From NCBI GenBank assembly GCA_964036275.1, contig CAXIWQ010000226.1, positions 1 through 64,000 on the forward strand: DNA of 64,000 bases. Reading direction: 5' to 3'. The position numbers were made by a program, and so were the translations under genes. The DNA is from Litoditis marina. Taxonomy: Eukaryota > Nematoda > Chromadorea > Rhabditida > Rhabditidae. Under the pieces are notes generated by a model. The model was not told the origin of the DNA. It did no database searches and was given only the letters and a program-made list of their open reading frames with translations. This document shows, piece by piece, positions 40,081 through 52,789 of this stretch (position 1 is the stretch's first letter; each line of letters begins with the position of its first letter).

Positions 40081-43000
40081 GAGGTTAAGCAAGAAGTTTT
40101 TAGACCCTAACTTTGTTTCTGATAAATGAAATTGTCTGAAAGTTACAAACAATTACCAACCTTGTTAACTCTCTAACATATACAAAAATCAGGTTAAACC
40201 GTTTATTACTTCTAAAGATATCGCCCAAAGCGCATCTCATTCGTATGCTCATGAGAGGTGAGGTTAAGCAAGAAGTTTTTAGACCCTAACTTTGTTTCTG
40301 ATAAATGAAATTGTCTGAAAGTTACAGACTATCATCAACCTTGTTAACTCTCTATTATATACAAAAATCAGGTTAAACCGTTTATTACTTCTAAAGATAT
40401 CGCCCAAAGCGCATCTCATTCGTATGCCCATGAGAGGTGAGGTTAAGCAAGAAGTTTTTAGACCCTAACTTTGTTTCTGATAAATGAAATTGTCTGAAAG
40501 TTACAGACTATCATCAACCTTGTTGACTCTCTAACATATACAAAAATCAGGCCAAACCGTTTATTACTTCTGAAGATATCGCCCAAAGCGCATCTCATTC
40601 GTATGCCCATGAGAGGTGAGGTTAAGCAAGAAGTTTTTAGACCCTAACTTTGTTTCTGATAAATGAAATTGTCTGAAAGTTACAGACTATCATCAACCTT
40701 GTTAACTCTCTAACATATACAAAAATCAGGTTAAACCGTTTATTACTTCTAAAGATATCGCCCAAAGCGCATCTCATTCGTATGCCCATGAGAGGTGAGG
40801 TTAAGCAAGAAGTTTTTAGACCCTAACTTTGTTTCTGATAAATGAAATTGTCTGAAAGTTACAGACTATCATCAACCTTGTTAACTCTCTATTATATACA
40901 AAAATCAGGTTAAACCGTTTATTACTTCTAAAGATATCGCCCAAAGCGCATCTCATTCGTATGCCCATGAGAGGTGAGGTTAAGCAAGAAGTTTTTAGAC
41001 CCTAACTTTGTTTCTGATAAATGAAATTGTCTGAAAGTTACAAACAATTACCAACCTTGTTAACTCTCTAACATATACAAAAATCAGGTTAAACCGTTTA
41101 TTACTTCTAAAGATATCGCCCAAAGCGCATCTCATTCGTATGCTCATGAGAGGTGAGGTTAAGCAAGAAGTTTTTAGACCCTAACTTTGTTTCTGATAAA
41201 TGAAATTGTCTGAAAGTTACAGACTATCATCAACCTTGTTAACTCTCTAACATATACAAAAATCAGGTTAAACCGTTTATTACTTCTAAAGATATCGCCC
41301 AAAGCGCATCTCATTCGTATGCCCATGAGAGGTGAGGTTAAGCAAGAAGTTTTTAGACCCTAACTTTGTTTCTGATAAATGAAATTGTCTGAAAGTTACA
41401 GACTATCATCAACCTTGTTAACTCTCTATTATATACAAAAATCAGGTTAAACCGTTTATTACTTCTAAAGATATCGCCCAAAGCGCATCTCATTCGTATG
41501 CCCATGAGAGGTGAGGTTAAGCAAGAAGTTTTTAGACCCTAACTTTGTTTCTGATAAATGAAATTGTCTGAAAGTTACAAACAATTACCAACCTTGTTAA
41601 CTCTCTAACATATACAAAAATCAGGTTAAACCGTTTATTACTTCTAAAGATATCGCCCAAAGCGCATCTCATTCGTATGCTCATGAGAGGTGAGGTTAAG
41701 CAAGAAGTTTTTAGACCCTAACTTTGTTTCTGATAAATGAAATTGTCTGAAAGTTACAGACTATCATCAACCTTGTTAACTCTCTATTATATACAAAAAT
41801 CAGGTTAAACCGTTTATTACTTCTAAAGATATCGCCCAAAGCGCATCTCATTCGTATGCCCATGAGAGGTGAGGTTAAGCAAGAAGTTTTTAGACCCTAA
41901 CTTTGTTTCTGATAAATGAAATTGTCTGAAAGTTACAGACTATCATCAACCTTGTTGACTCTCTAACATATACAAAAATCAGGCCAAACCGTTTATTACT
42001 TCTAAAGATATCGCCCAAAGCGCATCTCATTCGTATGCCCATGAGAGGTGAGGTTAAGCAAGAAGTTTTTAGACCCTAACTTTGTTTCTGATAAATGAAA
42101 TTGTCTGAAAGTTACAGACTATCATCAACCTTGTTGACTCTCTAACATATACAAAAATCAGGCCAAACCGTTTATTACTTCTAAAGATATCGCCCAAAGC
42201 GCATCTCATTCGTATGCCCATGAGAGGTGAGGTTAAGCAAGAAGTTTTTAGACCCTAACTTTGTTTCTGATAAATGAAATTGTCTGAAAGTTACAGACTA
42301 TTACCAACCTTGTTAACTCTCTAACATATACAAAAATCAGGCCAAACCGTTTATTACTTCTAAAGATATCGCCCAAAGCGCATCTCATTCGTATGCCCAT
42401 GAGAGGTGAGGTTAAGCAAGAAGTTTTTAGACCCTAACTTTGTTTCTGATAAATGAAATTGTCTGAAAGTTACAGACTATCATCAACCTTGTTGACTCTC
42501 TAACATATACAAAAATCAGGCCAAACCGTTTATTACTTCTAAAGATATCGCCCAAAGCGCATCTCATTCGTATGCCCATGAGAGGTGAGGTTAAGCAAGA
42601 AGTTTTTAGACCCTAACTTTGTTTCTGATAAATGAAATTGTCTGAAAGTTACAGACTATTACCAACCTTGTTAACTCTCTAACATATACAAAAATCAGGC
42701 CAAACCGTTTATTACTTCTGAAGATATCGCCCAAAGCGCATCTCATTCGTATGCCCATGAGAGGTGAGGTTAAGCAAGAAGTTTTTAGACCCTAACTTTG
42801 TTTCTGATAAATGAAATTGTCTGAAAGTTACAGACTATCATCAACCTTGTTGACTCTCTAACATATACAAAAATCAGGCCAAACCGTTTATTACTTCTAA
42901 AGATATCGCCCAAAGCGCATCTCATTCGTATGCCCATGAGAGGTGAGGTTAAGCAAGAAGTTTTTAGACCCTAACTTTGTTTCTGATAAATGAAATTGTC

Positions 43001-45092
43001 TGAAAGTTACAGACTATCATCAACCTTGTTAACTCTCTAACATATACAAAAATCAGGTTAAACCGTTTATTACTTCTAAAGATATCGCCCAAAGCGCATC
43101 TCATTCGTATGCCCATGAGAGGTGAGGTTAAGCAAGAAGTTTTTAGACCCTAACTTTGTTTCTGATAAATGAAATTGTCTGAAAGTTACAGACTATCATC
43201 AACCTTGTTAACTCTCTATTATATACAAAAATCAGGTTAAACCGTTTATTACTTCTAAAGATATCGCCCAAAGCGCATCTCATTCGTATGCCCATGAGAG
43301 GTGAGGTTAAGCAAGAAGTTTTTAGACCCTAACTTTGTTTCTGATAAATGAAATTGTCTGAAAGTTACAGACTATCATCAACCTTGTTGACTCTCTAACA
43401 TATACAAAAATCAGGCCAAACCGTTTATTACTTCTAAAGATATCGCCCAAAGCGCATCTCATTCGTATGCTCATGAGAGGTGAGGTTAAGCAAGAAGTTT
43501 TTAGACCCTAACTTTGTTTCTGATAAATGAAATTGTCTGAAAGTTACAGACTATCATCAACCTTGTTAACTCTCTATTATATACAAAAATCAGGTTAAAC
43601 CGTTTATTACTTCTAAAGATATCGCCCAAAGCGCATCTCATTCGTATGCCCATGAGAGGTGAGGTTAAGCAAGAAGTTTTTAGACCCTAACTTTGTTTCT
43701 GATAAATGAAATTGTCTGAAAGTTACAGACTATCATCAACCTTGTTGACTCTCTAACATATACAAAAATCAGGCCAAACCGTTTATTACTTCTGAAGATA
43801 TCGCCCAAAGCGCATCTCATTCGTATGCCCATGAGAGGTGAGGTTAAGCAAGAAGTTTTTAGACCCTAACTTTGTTTCTGATAAATGAAATTGTCTGAAA
43901 GTTACAGACTATCATCAACCTTGTTAACTCTCTAACATATACAAAAATCAGGTTAAACCGTTTATTACTTCTAAAGATATCGCCCAAAGCGCATCTCATT
44001 CGTATGCCCATGAGAGGTGAGGTTAAGCAAGAAGTTTTTAGACCCTAACTTTGTTTCTGATAAATGAAATTGTCTGAAAGTTACAGACTATCATCAACCT
44101 TGTTAACTCTCTATTATATACAAAAATCAGGTTAAACCGTTTATTACTTCTAAAGATATCGCCCAAAGCGCATCTCATTCGTATGCCCATGAGAGGTGAG
44201 GTTAAGCAAGAAGTTTTTAGACCCTAACTTTGTTTCTGATAAATGAAATTGTCTGAAAGTTACAAACAATTACCAACCTTGTTAACTCTCTAACATATAC
44301 AAAAATCAGGTTAAACCGTTTATTACTTCTAAAGATATCGCCCAAAGCGCATCTCATTCGTATGCTCATGAGAGGTGAGGTTAAGCAAGAAGTTTTTAGA
44401 CCCTAACTTTGTTTCTGATAAATGAAATTGTCTGAAAGTTACAGACTATCATCAACCTTGTTAACTCTCTATTATATACAAAAATCAGGTTAAACCGTTT
44501 ATTACTTCTAAAGATATCGCCCAAAGCGCATCTCATTCGTATGCCCATGAGAGGTGAGGTTAAGCAAGAAGTTTTTAGACCCTAACTTTGTTTCTGATAA
44601 ATGAAATTGTCTGAAAGTTACAGACTATCATCAACCTTGTTAACTCTCTATTATATACAAAAATCAGGTTAAACCGTTTATTACTTCTAAAGATATCGCC
44701 CAAAGCGCATCTCATTCGTATGCCCATGAGAGGTGAGGTTAAGCAAGAAGTTTTTAGACCCTAACTTTGTTTCTGATAAATGAAATTGTCTGAAAGTTAC
44801 AAACAATTACCAACCTTGTTAACTCTCTAACATATACAAAAATCAGGTTAAACCGTTTATTACTTCTAAAGATATCGCCCAAAGCGCATCTCATTCGTAT
44901 GCTCATGAGAGGTGAGGTTAAGCAAGAAGTTTTTAGACCCTAACTTTGTTTCTGATAAATGAAATTGTCTGAAAGTTACAGACTATTATTAACCTTGTTG
45001 ACTCTCTAACATATACAAAAATCAGGCCAAACCGTTTATTACTTCTAAAGATATCGCCCAAAGCGCATCTCATTCGTATGCTCATGAGAGGT
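40081..45092. repeat. J/J2/At/B segment with irregular short repeats
   Basis: J2-J-At triplets start at 40618 and 41155. The block B*-J2-J occurs at 40439 and 43661. Between them are B-B-I-B-I*-B (41871-42944) and J2-J-B-J. The segment ends with At (44735) and a mosaic monomer (44914) that is G-like on its left side and B-like at position 87. Confidence 0.8.
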
Positions 45093-47956
45093 GAGGTTAA
45101 GCAAGAAGTTTTTAGACCCTAACTTTGTTTCTGATAAATGAAATTGTCTGAAAGTTACAAACAATTACCAACCTTGTTAACTCTCTAACATATACAAAAA
45201 TCAGGCCAAACCGTTTATTACTTCTAAAGATATCGCCCAAAGCGCATCTCATTCGTATGCCCATGAGAGGTGAGGTTAAGCAAGAAGTTTTTAGACCCTA
45301 ACTTTGTTTCTGATAAATGAAATTGTCTGAAAGTTACAAACAATTACCAATTTTGTTAACTCTCTAACATATACAAAAATCAGGCCAAACCGTTTATTAC
45401 TTCTAAAGATATCGCCCAAAGCGCATCTCATTCGTATGCCCATGAGAGGTGAGGTTAAGCAAGAAGTTTTTAGACCCTAACTTTGTTTCTGATAAATGAA
45501 ATTGTCTGAAAGTTACAGACTATCATCAACCTTGTTGACTCTCTAACATATACAAAAATCAGGCCAAACCGTTTATTACTTCTAAAGATATCGCCCAAAG
45601 CGCATCTCATTCGTATGCCCATGAGAGGTGAGGTTAAGCAAGAAGTTTTTAGACCCTAACTTTGTTTCTGATAAATGAAATTGTCTGAAAGTTACAGACT
45701 ATTACCAACCTTGTTAACTCTCTAACATATACAAAAATCAGGCCAAACCGTTTATTACTTCTAAAGATATCGCCCAAAGCGCATCTCATTCGTATGCCCA
45801 TGAGAGGTGAGGTTAAGCAAGAAGTTTTTAGACCCTAACTTTGTTTCTGATGAATGAAATTGTCTGAAAGTTACAGACTATCATCAACCTTGTTGACTCT
45901 CTAACATATACAAAAATCAGGCCAAACCGTTTATTACTTCTAAAGATATCGCCCAAAGCGCATCTCATTCGTATGCCCATGAGAGGTGAGGTTAAGCAAG
46001 AAGTTTTTAGACCCTAACTTTGTTTCTGATAAATGAAATTGTCTGAAAGTTACAGACTATCATCAACCTTGTTGACTCTCTAACATATACAAAAATCAGG
46101 CCAAACCGTTTATTACTTCTAAAGATATCGCCCAAAGCGCATCTCATTCGTATGCCCATGAGAGGTGAGGTTAAGCAAGAAGTTTTTAGACCCTAACTTT
46201 GTTTCTGATAAATGAAATTGTCTGAAAGTTACAGACTATTACCAACCTTGTTAACTCTCTAACATATACAAAAATCAGGCCAAACCGTTTATTACTTCTA
46301 AAGATATCGCCCAAAGCGCATCTCATTCGTATGCCCATGAGAGGTGAGGTTAAGCAAGAAGTTTTTAGACCCTAACTTTGTTTCTGATAAATGAAATTGT
46401 CTGAAAGTTACAGACTATCATCAACCTTGTTGACTCTCTAACATATACAAAAATCAGGCCAAACCGTTTATTACTTCTAAAGATATCGCCCAAAGCGCAT
46501 CTCATTCGTATGCCCATGAGAGGTGAGGTTAAGCAAGAAGTTTTTAGACCCTAACTTTGTTTCTGATAAATGAAATTGTCTGAAAGTTACAGACTATTAC
46601 CAACCTTGTTAACTCTCTAACATATACAAAAATCAGGCCAAACCGTTTATTACTTCTGAAGATATCGCCCAAAGCGCATCTCATTCGTATGCCCATGAGA
46701 GGTGAGGTTAAGCAAGAAGTTTTTAGACCCTAACTTTGTTTCTGATAAATGAAATTGTCTGAAAGTTACAAACAATTACCAACCTTGTTAACTCTCTAAC
46801 ATATACAAAAATCAGGTTAAACCGTTTATTACTTCTAAAGATATCGCCCAAAGCGCATCTCATTCGTATGCCCATGAGAGGTGAGGTTAAGCAAGAAGTT
46901 TTTAGACCCTAACTTTGTTTCTGATAAATGAAATTGTCTGAAAGTTACAGACTATCATCAACCTTGTTGACTCTCTAACATATACAAAAATCAGGCCAAA
47001 CCGTTTATTACTTCTAAAGATATCGCCCAAAGCGCATCTCATTCGTATGCCCATGAGAGGTGAGGTTAAGCAAGAAGTTTTTAGACCCTAACTTTGTTTC
47101 TGATAAATGAAATTGTCTGAAAGTTACAGACTATCATCAACCTTGTTGACTCTCTAACATATACAAAAATCAGGCCAAACCGTTTATTACTTCTAAAGAT
47201 ATCGCCCAAAGCGCATCTCATTCGTATGCCCATGAGAGGTGAGGTTAAGCAAGAAGTTTTTAGACCCTAACTTTGTTTCTGATAAATGAAATTGTCTGAA
47301 AGTTACAGACTATTACCAACCTTGTTAACTCTCTAACATATACAAAAATCAGGCCAAACCGTTTATTACTTCTAAAGATATCGCCCAAAGCGCATCTCAT
47401 TCGTATGCCCATGAGAGGTGAGGTTAAGCAAGAAGTTTTTAGACCCTAACTTTGTTTCTGATAAATGAAATTGTCTGAAAGTTACAGACTATCATCAACC
47501 TTGTTGACTCTCTAACATATACAAAAATCAGGCCAAACCGTTTATTACTTCTAAAGATATCGCCCAAAGCGCATCTCATTCGTATGCCCATGAGAGGTGA
47601 GGTTAAGCAAGAAGTTTTTAGACCCTAACTTTGTTTCTGATAAATGAAATTGTCTGAAAGTTACAGACTATTACCAACCTTGTTAACTCTCTAACATATA
47701 CAAAAATCAGGCCAAACCGTTTATTACTTCTGAAGATATCGCCCAAAGCGCATCTCATTCGTATGCCCATGAGAGGTGAGGTTAAGCAAGAAGTTTTTAG
47801 ACCCTAACTTTGTTTCTGATAAATGAAATTGTCTGAAAGTTACAAACAATTACCAACCTTGTTAACTCTCTAACATATACAAAAATCAGGTTAAACCGTT
47901 TATTACTTCTAAAGATATCGCCCAAAGCGCATCTCATTCGTATGCCCATGAGAGGT
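45093..47956. repeat. B/I segment with a 6-monomer repeat (1,074 bp)
   Basis: A-C-B-I-B (the last B with g44) leads into B-I-B-I*-At-B at 45988-47061. This is followed by B-I-B-I*-At at 47062-47956, an incomplete second copy. I* carries g134 (tctgaagat) in both copies. Confidence 0.87.
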
Positions 47957-50104
47957 GAGGTTAAGCAAGAAGTTTTTAGACCCTAACTTTGTTTCTGATA
48001 AATGAAATTGTCTGAAAGTTACAGACTATTATTAACCTTGTTAATTCTCTAACATATACAAAAATCAGGCCAAACCGTTTATTACTTCTAAAGATGTCGC
48101 CCAAAGCGCATCTCATTTGTATGCCCATGAGAGGTGAGGTTAAGCAAGAAGTTTTTAGACCCTAACTTTGTTTCTGATAAATGAAATTGTCTGAAAGTTA
48201 CAAACAATTACCAACCTTGTTAACTCTCTAACATATACAAAAATCAGGTTAAACCGTTTATTACTTCTAAAGATATCGCCCAAAGCGCATCTCATTCGTA
48301 TGCCCATGAGAGGTGAGGTTAAGCAAGAAGTTTTTAGACCCTAACTTTGTTTCTGATAAATGAAATTGTCTGAAAGTTACAGACTATTATTAACCTTGTT
48401 AATTCTCTAACATATACAAAAATCAGGCCAAACCGTTTATTACTTCTAAAGATGTCGCCCAAAGCGCATCTCATTTGTATGCCCATGAGAGGTGAGGTTA
48501 AGCAAGAAGTTTTTAGACCCTAACTTTGTTTCTGATAAATGAAATTGTCTGAAAGTTACAGACTATTACCAACCCTGTTAACTCTCTAACATATACAAAA
48601 ATCAGGCCAAACCGTTTATTACTTCTAAAGATATCGCCCAAAGCGCATCTCATTCGTATGCTCATGAGAGGTGAGGTTAAGCAAGAAGTTTTTAGACCCT
48701 AACTTTGTTTCTGATAAATGAAATTGTCTGAAAGTTACAAACAATTACCAACCTTGTTAACTCTCTAACATATACAAAAATCAGGCCAAACCGTTTATTA
48801 CTTCTAAAGATATCGCCCAAAGCGCATCTCATTCGTATGCCCATGAGAGGTGAGGTTAAGCAAGAAGTTTTTAGACCCTAACTTTGTTTCTGATTAATGA
48901 AATTGTCTGAAAGTTACAGACTATTACCAACCTTGTTAACTCTCTAACATATACAAAAATCAGGCCAAACCGTTTATTACTTCTGAAGATATCGCCCAAA
49001 GCGCATCTCATTCGTATGCCCATGAGAGGTGAGGTTAAGCAAGAAGTTTTTAGACCCTAACTTTGTTTCTGATAAATGAAATTGTCTGAAAGTTACAAAC
49101 AATTACCAACCTTGTTAACTCTCTAACATATACAAAAATCAGGTTAAACCGTTTATTACTTCTAAAGATATCGCCCAAAGCGCATCTCATTCGTATGCCC
49201 ATGAGAGGTGAGGTTAAGCAAGAAGTTTTTAGACCCTAACTTTGTTTCTGATAAATGAAATTGTCTGAAAGTTACAGACTATTATTAACCTTGTTAATTC
49301 TCTAACATATACAAAAATCAGGCCAAACCGTTTATTACTTCTAAAGATGTCGCCCAAAGCGCATCTCATTTGTATGCCCATGAGAGGTGAGGTTAAGCAA
49401 GAAGTTTTTAGACCCTAACTTTGTTTCTGATAAATGAAATTGTCTGAAAGTTACAAACAATTACCAACCTTGTTAACTCTCTAACATATACAAAAATCAG
49501 GTTAAACCGTTTATTACTTCTAAAGATATCGCCCAAAGCGCATCTCATTCGTATGCCCATGAGAGGTGAGGTTAAGCAAGAAGTTTTTAGACCCTAACTT
49601 TGTTTCTGATAAATGAAATTGTCTGAAAGTTACAGACTATTATTAACCTTGTTAATTCTCTAACATATACAAAAATCAGGCCAAACCGTTTATTACTTCT
49701 AAAGATGTCGCCCAAAGCGCATCTCATTTGTATGCCCATGAGAGGTGAGGTTAAGCAAGAAGTTTTTAGACCCTAACTTTGTTTCTGATAAATGAAATTG
49801 TCTGAAAGTTACAGACTATTACCAACCCTGTTAACTCTCTAACATATACAAAAATCAGGCCAAACCGTTTATTACTTCTAAAGATATCGCCCAAAGCGCA
49901 TCTCATTCGTATGCTCATGAGAGGTGAGGTTAAGCAAGAAGTTTTTAGACCCTAACTTTGTTTCTGATAAATGAAATTGTCTGAAAGTTACAAACAATTA
50001 CCAACCTTGTTAACTCTCTAACATATACAAAAATCAGGCCAAACCGTTTATTACTTCTAAAGATATCGCCCAAAGCGCATCTCATTCGTATGCCCATGAG
50101 AGGT
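47778..50104. repeat. 7-monomer repeat At-G-At-G-H2-A-I* (1,253 bp), one full and one near-full copy
   Basis: Copy 1 runs 47778-49030. Copy 2 starts at 49031 and matches through its sixth monomer, ending at 50104, where C replaces I*. G monomers have g140 (no EcoRV site) and t162. The first At is shared with the end of the preceding 6-monomer copy. The I* at 48852 has a private gattaatg. Confidence 0.88.
48031..48045. other. Perfect 6-bp inverted repeat in G-type monomers (example)
   Basis: Positions 75-89 of G read ATTAAC, ctt, GTTAAT. In A the same segment pairs at only three positions. G reaches six pairs through t76, t77 and t89. Its function is unknown and chance origin is possible. Confidence 0.7.
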
Positions 50105-50283
50105 GAGGTTAAGCAAGAAGTTTTTAGACCCTAACTTTGTTTCTGATAAATGAAATTGTCTGAAAGTTACAAACAATTACCAATTTTGTTAACTCTCTAA
50201 CATATACAAAAATCAGGCCAAACCGTTTATTACTTCTAAAGATATCGCCCAAAGCGCATCTCATTCGTATGCCCATGAGAGGT

Positions 50284-51357
50284 GAGGTTAAGCAAGAAGT
50301 TTTTAGACCCTAACTTTGTTTCTGATGAATGAAATTGTCTGAAAGTTACAGACTATTACCAACCTTGTTAACTCTCTAACATATACAAAAATCAGGCCAA
50401 ACCGTTTATTACTTCTAAAGATATCGCCCAAAGCGCATCTCATTCGTATGCCCATGAGAGGTGAGGTTAAGCAAGAAGTTTTTAGACCCTAACTTTGTTT
50501 CTGATGAATGAAATTGTCTGAAAGTTACAGACTATTACCAACCTTGTTAATTCTCTAACATATACAAAAATCAGGCCAAACCGTTTATTACTTCTAAAGA
50601 TATCGCCCAAAGCGCATCTCATTCGTATGCCCATGAGAGGTGAGGTTAAGCAAGAAGTTTTTAGACCCTAACTTTGTTTCTGATAAATGAAATGGTCTGA
50701 AAGTTACAGACAATTACCAACCTTGTTAACTCTCTAACATATACAAAAATCAGGCCAAACCGTTTATTACTTCTAAAGATATCGCCCAAAGCGCATCTCA
50801 TTCGTATGCCCATGAGAGGTGAGGTTAAGCAAGAAGTTTTTAGACCCTAACTTTGTTTCTGATAAATGAAATTGTCTGAAAGTTACAGACTATTACCAAC
50901 CTTGTTAACTCTCTAACATATACAAAAATCAGGCCAAACCGTTTATTACTTCTAAAGATATCGCCCAAAGCGCATCTCATTCGTATGCCCATGAGAGGTG
51001 AGGTTAAGCAAGAAGTTTTTAGACCCTAACTTTGTTTCTGATAAATGAAATTGTCTGAAAGTTACAGACTATTACCAACCTTGTTAATTCTCTAACATAT
51101 ACAAAAATCAGGCCAAACCGTTTATTACTTCTAAAGATATCGCCCAAAGCGCATCTCATTCGTATGCCCATGAGAGGTGAGGTTAAGCAAGAAGTTTTTA
51201 GACCCTAACTTTGTTTCTGATAAATGAAATGGTCTGAAAGTTACAGACAATTACCAACCTTGTTAACTCTCTAACATATACAAAAATCAGGCCAAACCGT
51301 TTATTACTTCTAAAGATATCGCCCAAAGCGCATCTCATTCGTATGCCCATGAGAGGT
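50284..51357. repeat. 3-monomer I-I2-D' repeat (537 bp), two copies
   Basis: I-I2-D' at 50284-50820 is followed directly by I-I2-D' at 50821-51357. The first I and I2 carry g44 (gatgaatg) and the second pair do not. D' has g53 like D but keeps g84. The string recurs at 55833, 57981 and 59055. Confidence 0.87.
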
Positions 51358-52789
51358 GAGGTTAAGCAAGAAGTTTATAGACCCTAACTTTGTTTCTGAT
51401 AAATGAAATTGTCTGAAAGTTACAAACAATTACCAATTTTGTTAACTCTCTAACATATACAAAAATCAGGCCAAACCGTTTATTACTTCTAAAGATATCG
51501 CCCAAAGCGCATCTCATTCGTATGCCCATGAGAGGTGAGGTTAAGCAAGAAGTTTTTAGACCCTAACTTTGTTTCTGATAAATGAAATTGTCTGAAAGTT
51601 ACAAACAATTACCAACCTTGTTAACTCTCTAACATATACAAAAATCAGGCCAAACCGTTTATTACTTCTAAAGATATCGCCCAAAGCGCATCTCATTCGT
51701 ATGCCCATGAGAGGTGAGGTTAAGCAAGAAGTTTTTAGACCCTAACTTTGTTTCTGATAAATGAAATTGTCTGAAAGTTACAAACAATTACCAACCTTGT
51801 TAACTCTCTAACATATACAAAAATCAGGTTAAACCGTTTATTACTTCTAAAGATATCGCCCAAAGCGCATCTCATTCGTATGCCCATGAGAGGTGAGGTT
51901 AAGCAAGAAGTTTTTAGACCCTAACTTTGTTTCTGATAAATGAAATTGTCTGAAAGTTACAGACTATTATTAACCTTGTTAAATCTCTAACATATACAAA
52001 AATCAGGCCAAACCGTTTATTACTTCTAAAGATGTCGCCCAAAGCGCATCTCATTTGTATGCCCATGAGAGGTGAGGTTAAGCAAGAAGTTTTTAGACCC
52101 TAACTTTGTTTCTGATAAATGAAATTGTCTGAAAGTTACAGACTATTACCAACCCTGTTAACTCTCTAACATATACAAAAATCAGGCCAAACCGTTTATT
52201 ACTTCTAAAGATATCGCCCAAAGCGCATCTCATTCGTATGCTCATGAGAGGTGAGGTTAAGCAAGAAGTTTTTAGACCCTAACTTTGTTTCTGATAAATG
52301 AAATTGTCTGAAAGTTACAAACAATTACCAACCTTGTTAACTCTCTAACATATACAAAAATCAGGCCAAACCGTTTATTACTTCTAAAGATATCGCCCAA
52401 AGCGCATCTCATTCGTATGCCCATGAGAGGTGAGGTTAAGCAAGAAGTTTTTAGACCCTAACTTTGTTTCTGATAAATGAAATTGTCTGAAAGTTACAGA
52501 CTATTACCAACCTTGTTAACTCTCTAACATATACAAAAATCAGGCCAAACCGTTTATTACTTCTAAAGATATCGCCCAAAGCGCATCTCATTCGTATGCC
52601 CATGAGAGGTGAGGTTAAGCAAGAAGTTTTTAGACCCTAACTTTGTTTCTGATAAATGAAATTGTCTGAAAGTTACAGACTATTACCAACCTTGTTAATT
52701 CTCTAACATATACAAAAATCAGGCCAAACCGTTTATTACTTCTAAAGATATCGCCCAAAGCGCATCTCATTCGTATGCCCATGAGAGGT
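50463..52789. repeat. Large-scale duplicated block, copy 1 (I2-D'-I-I2-D'-C-A-At-G-H2-A-I-I2)
   Basis: The thirteen monomers from I2 at 50463 to I2 at 52611 recur in the same order from 55475. The offset is 5,012 bp (28 monomers) for the first seven. After a three-monomer insertion in the second copy, the offset is 5,549 bp (31 monomers). Private marks of this copy include agtttatag at the C starting 51358 and ttaaatctc in the G at 51895. Confidence 0.85.
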
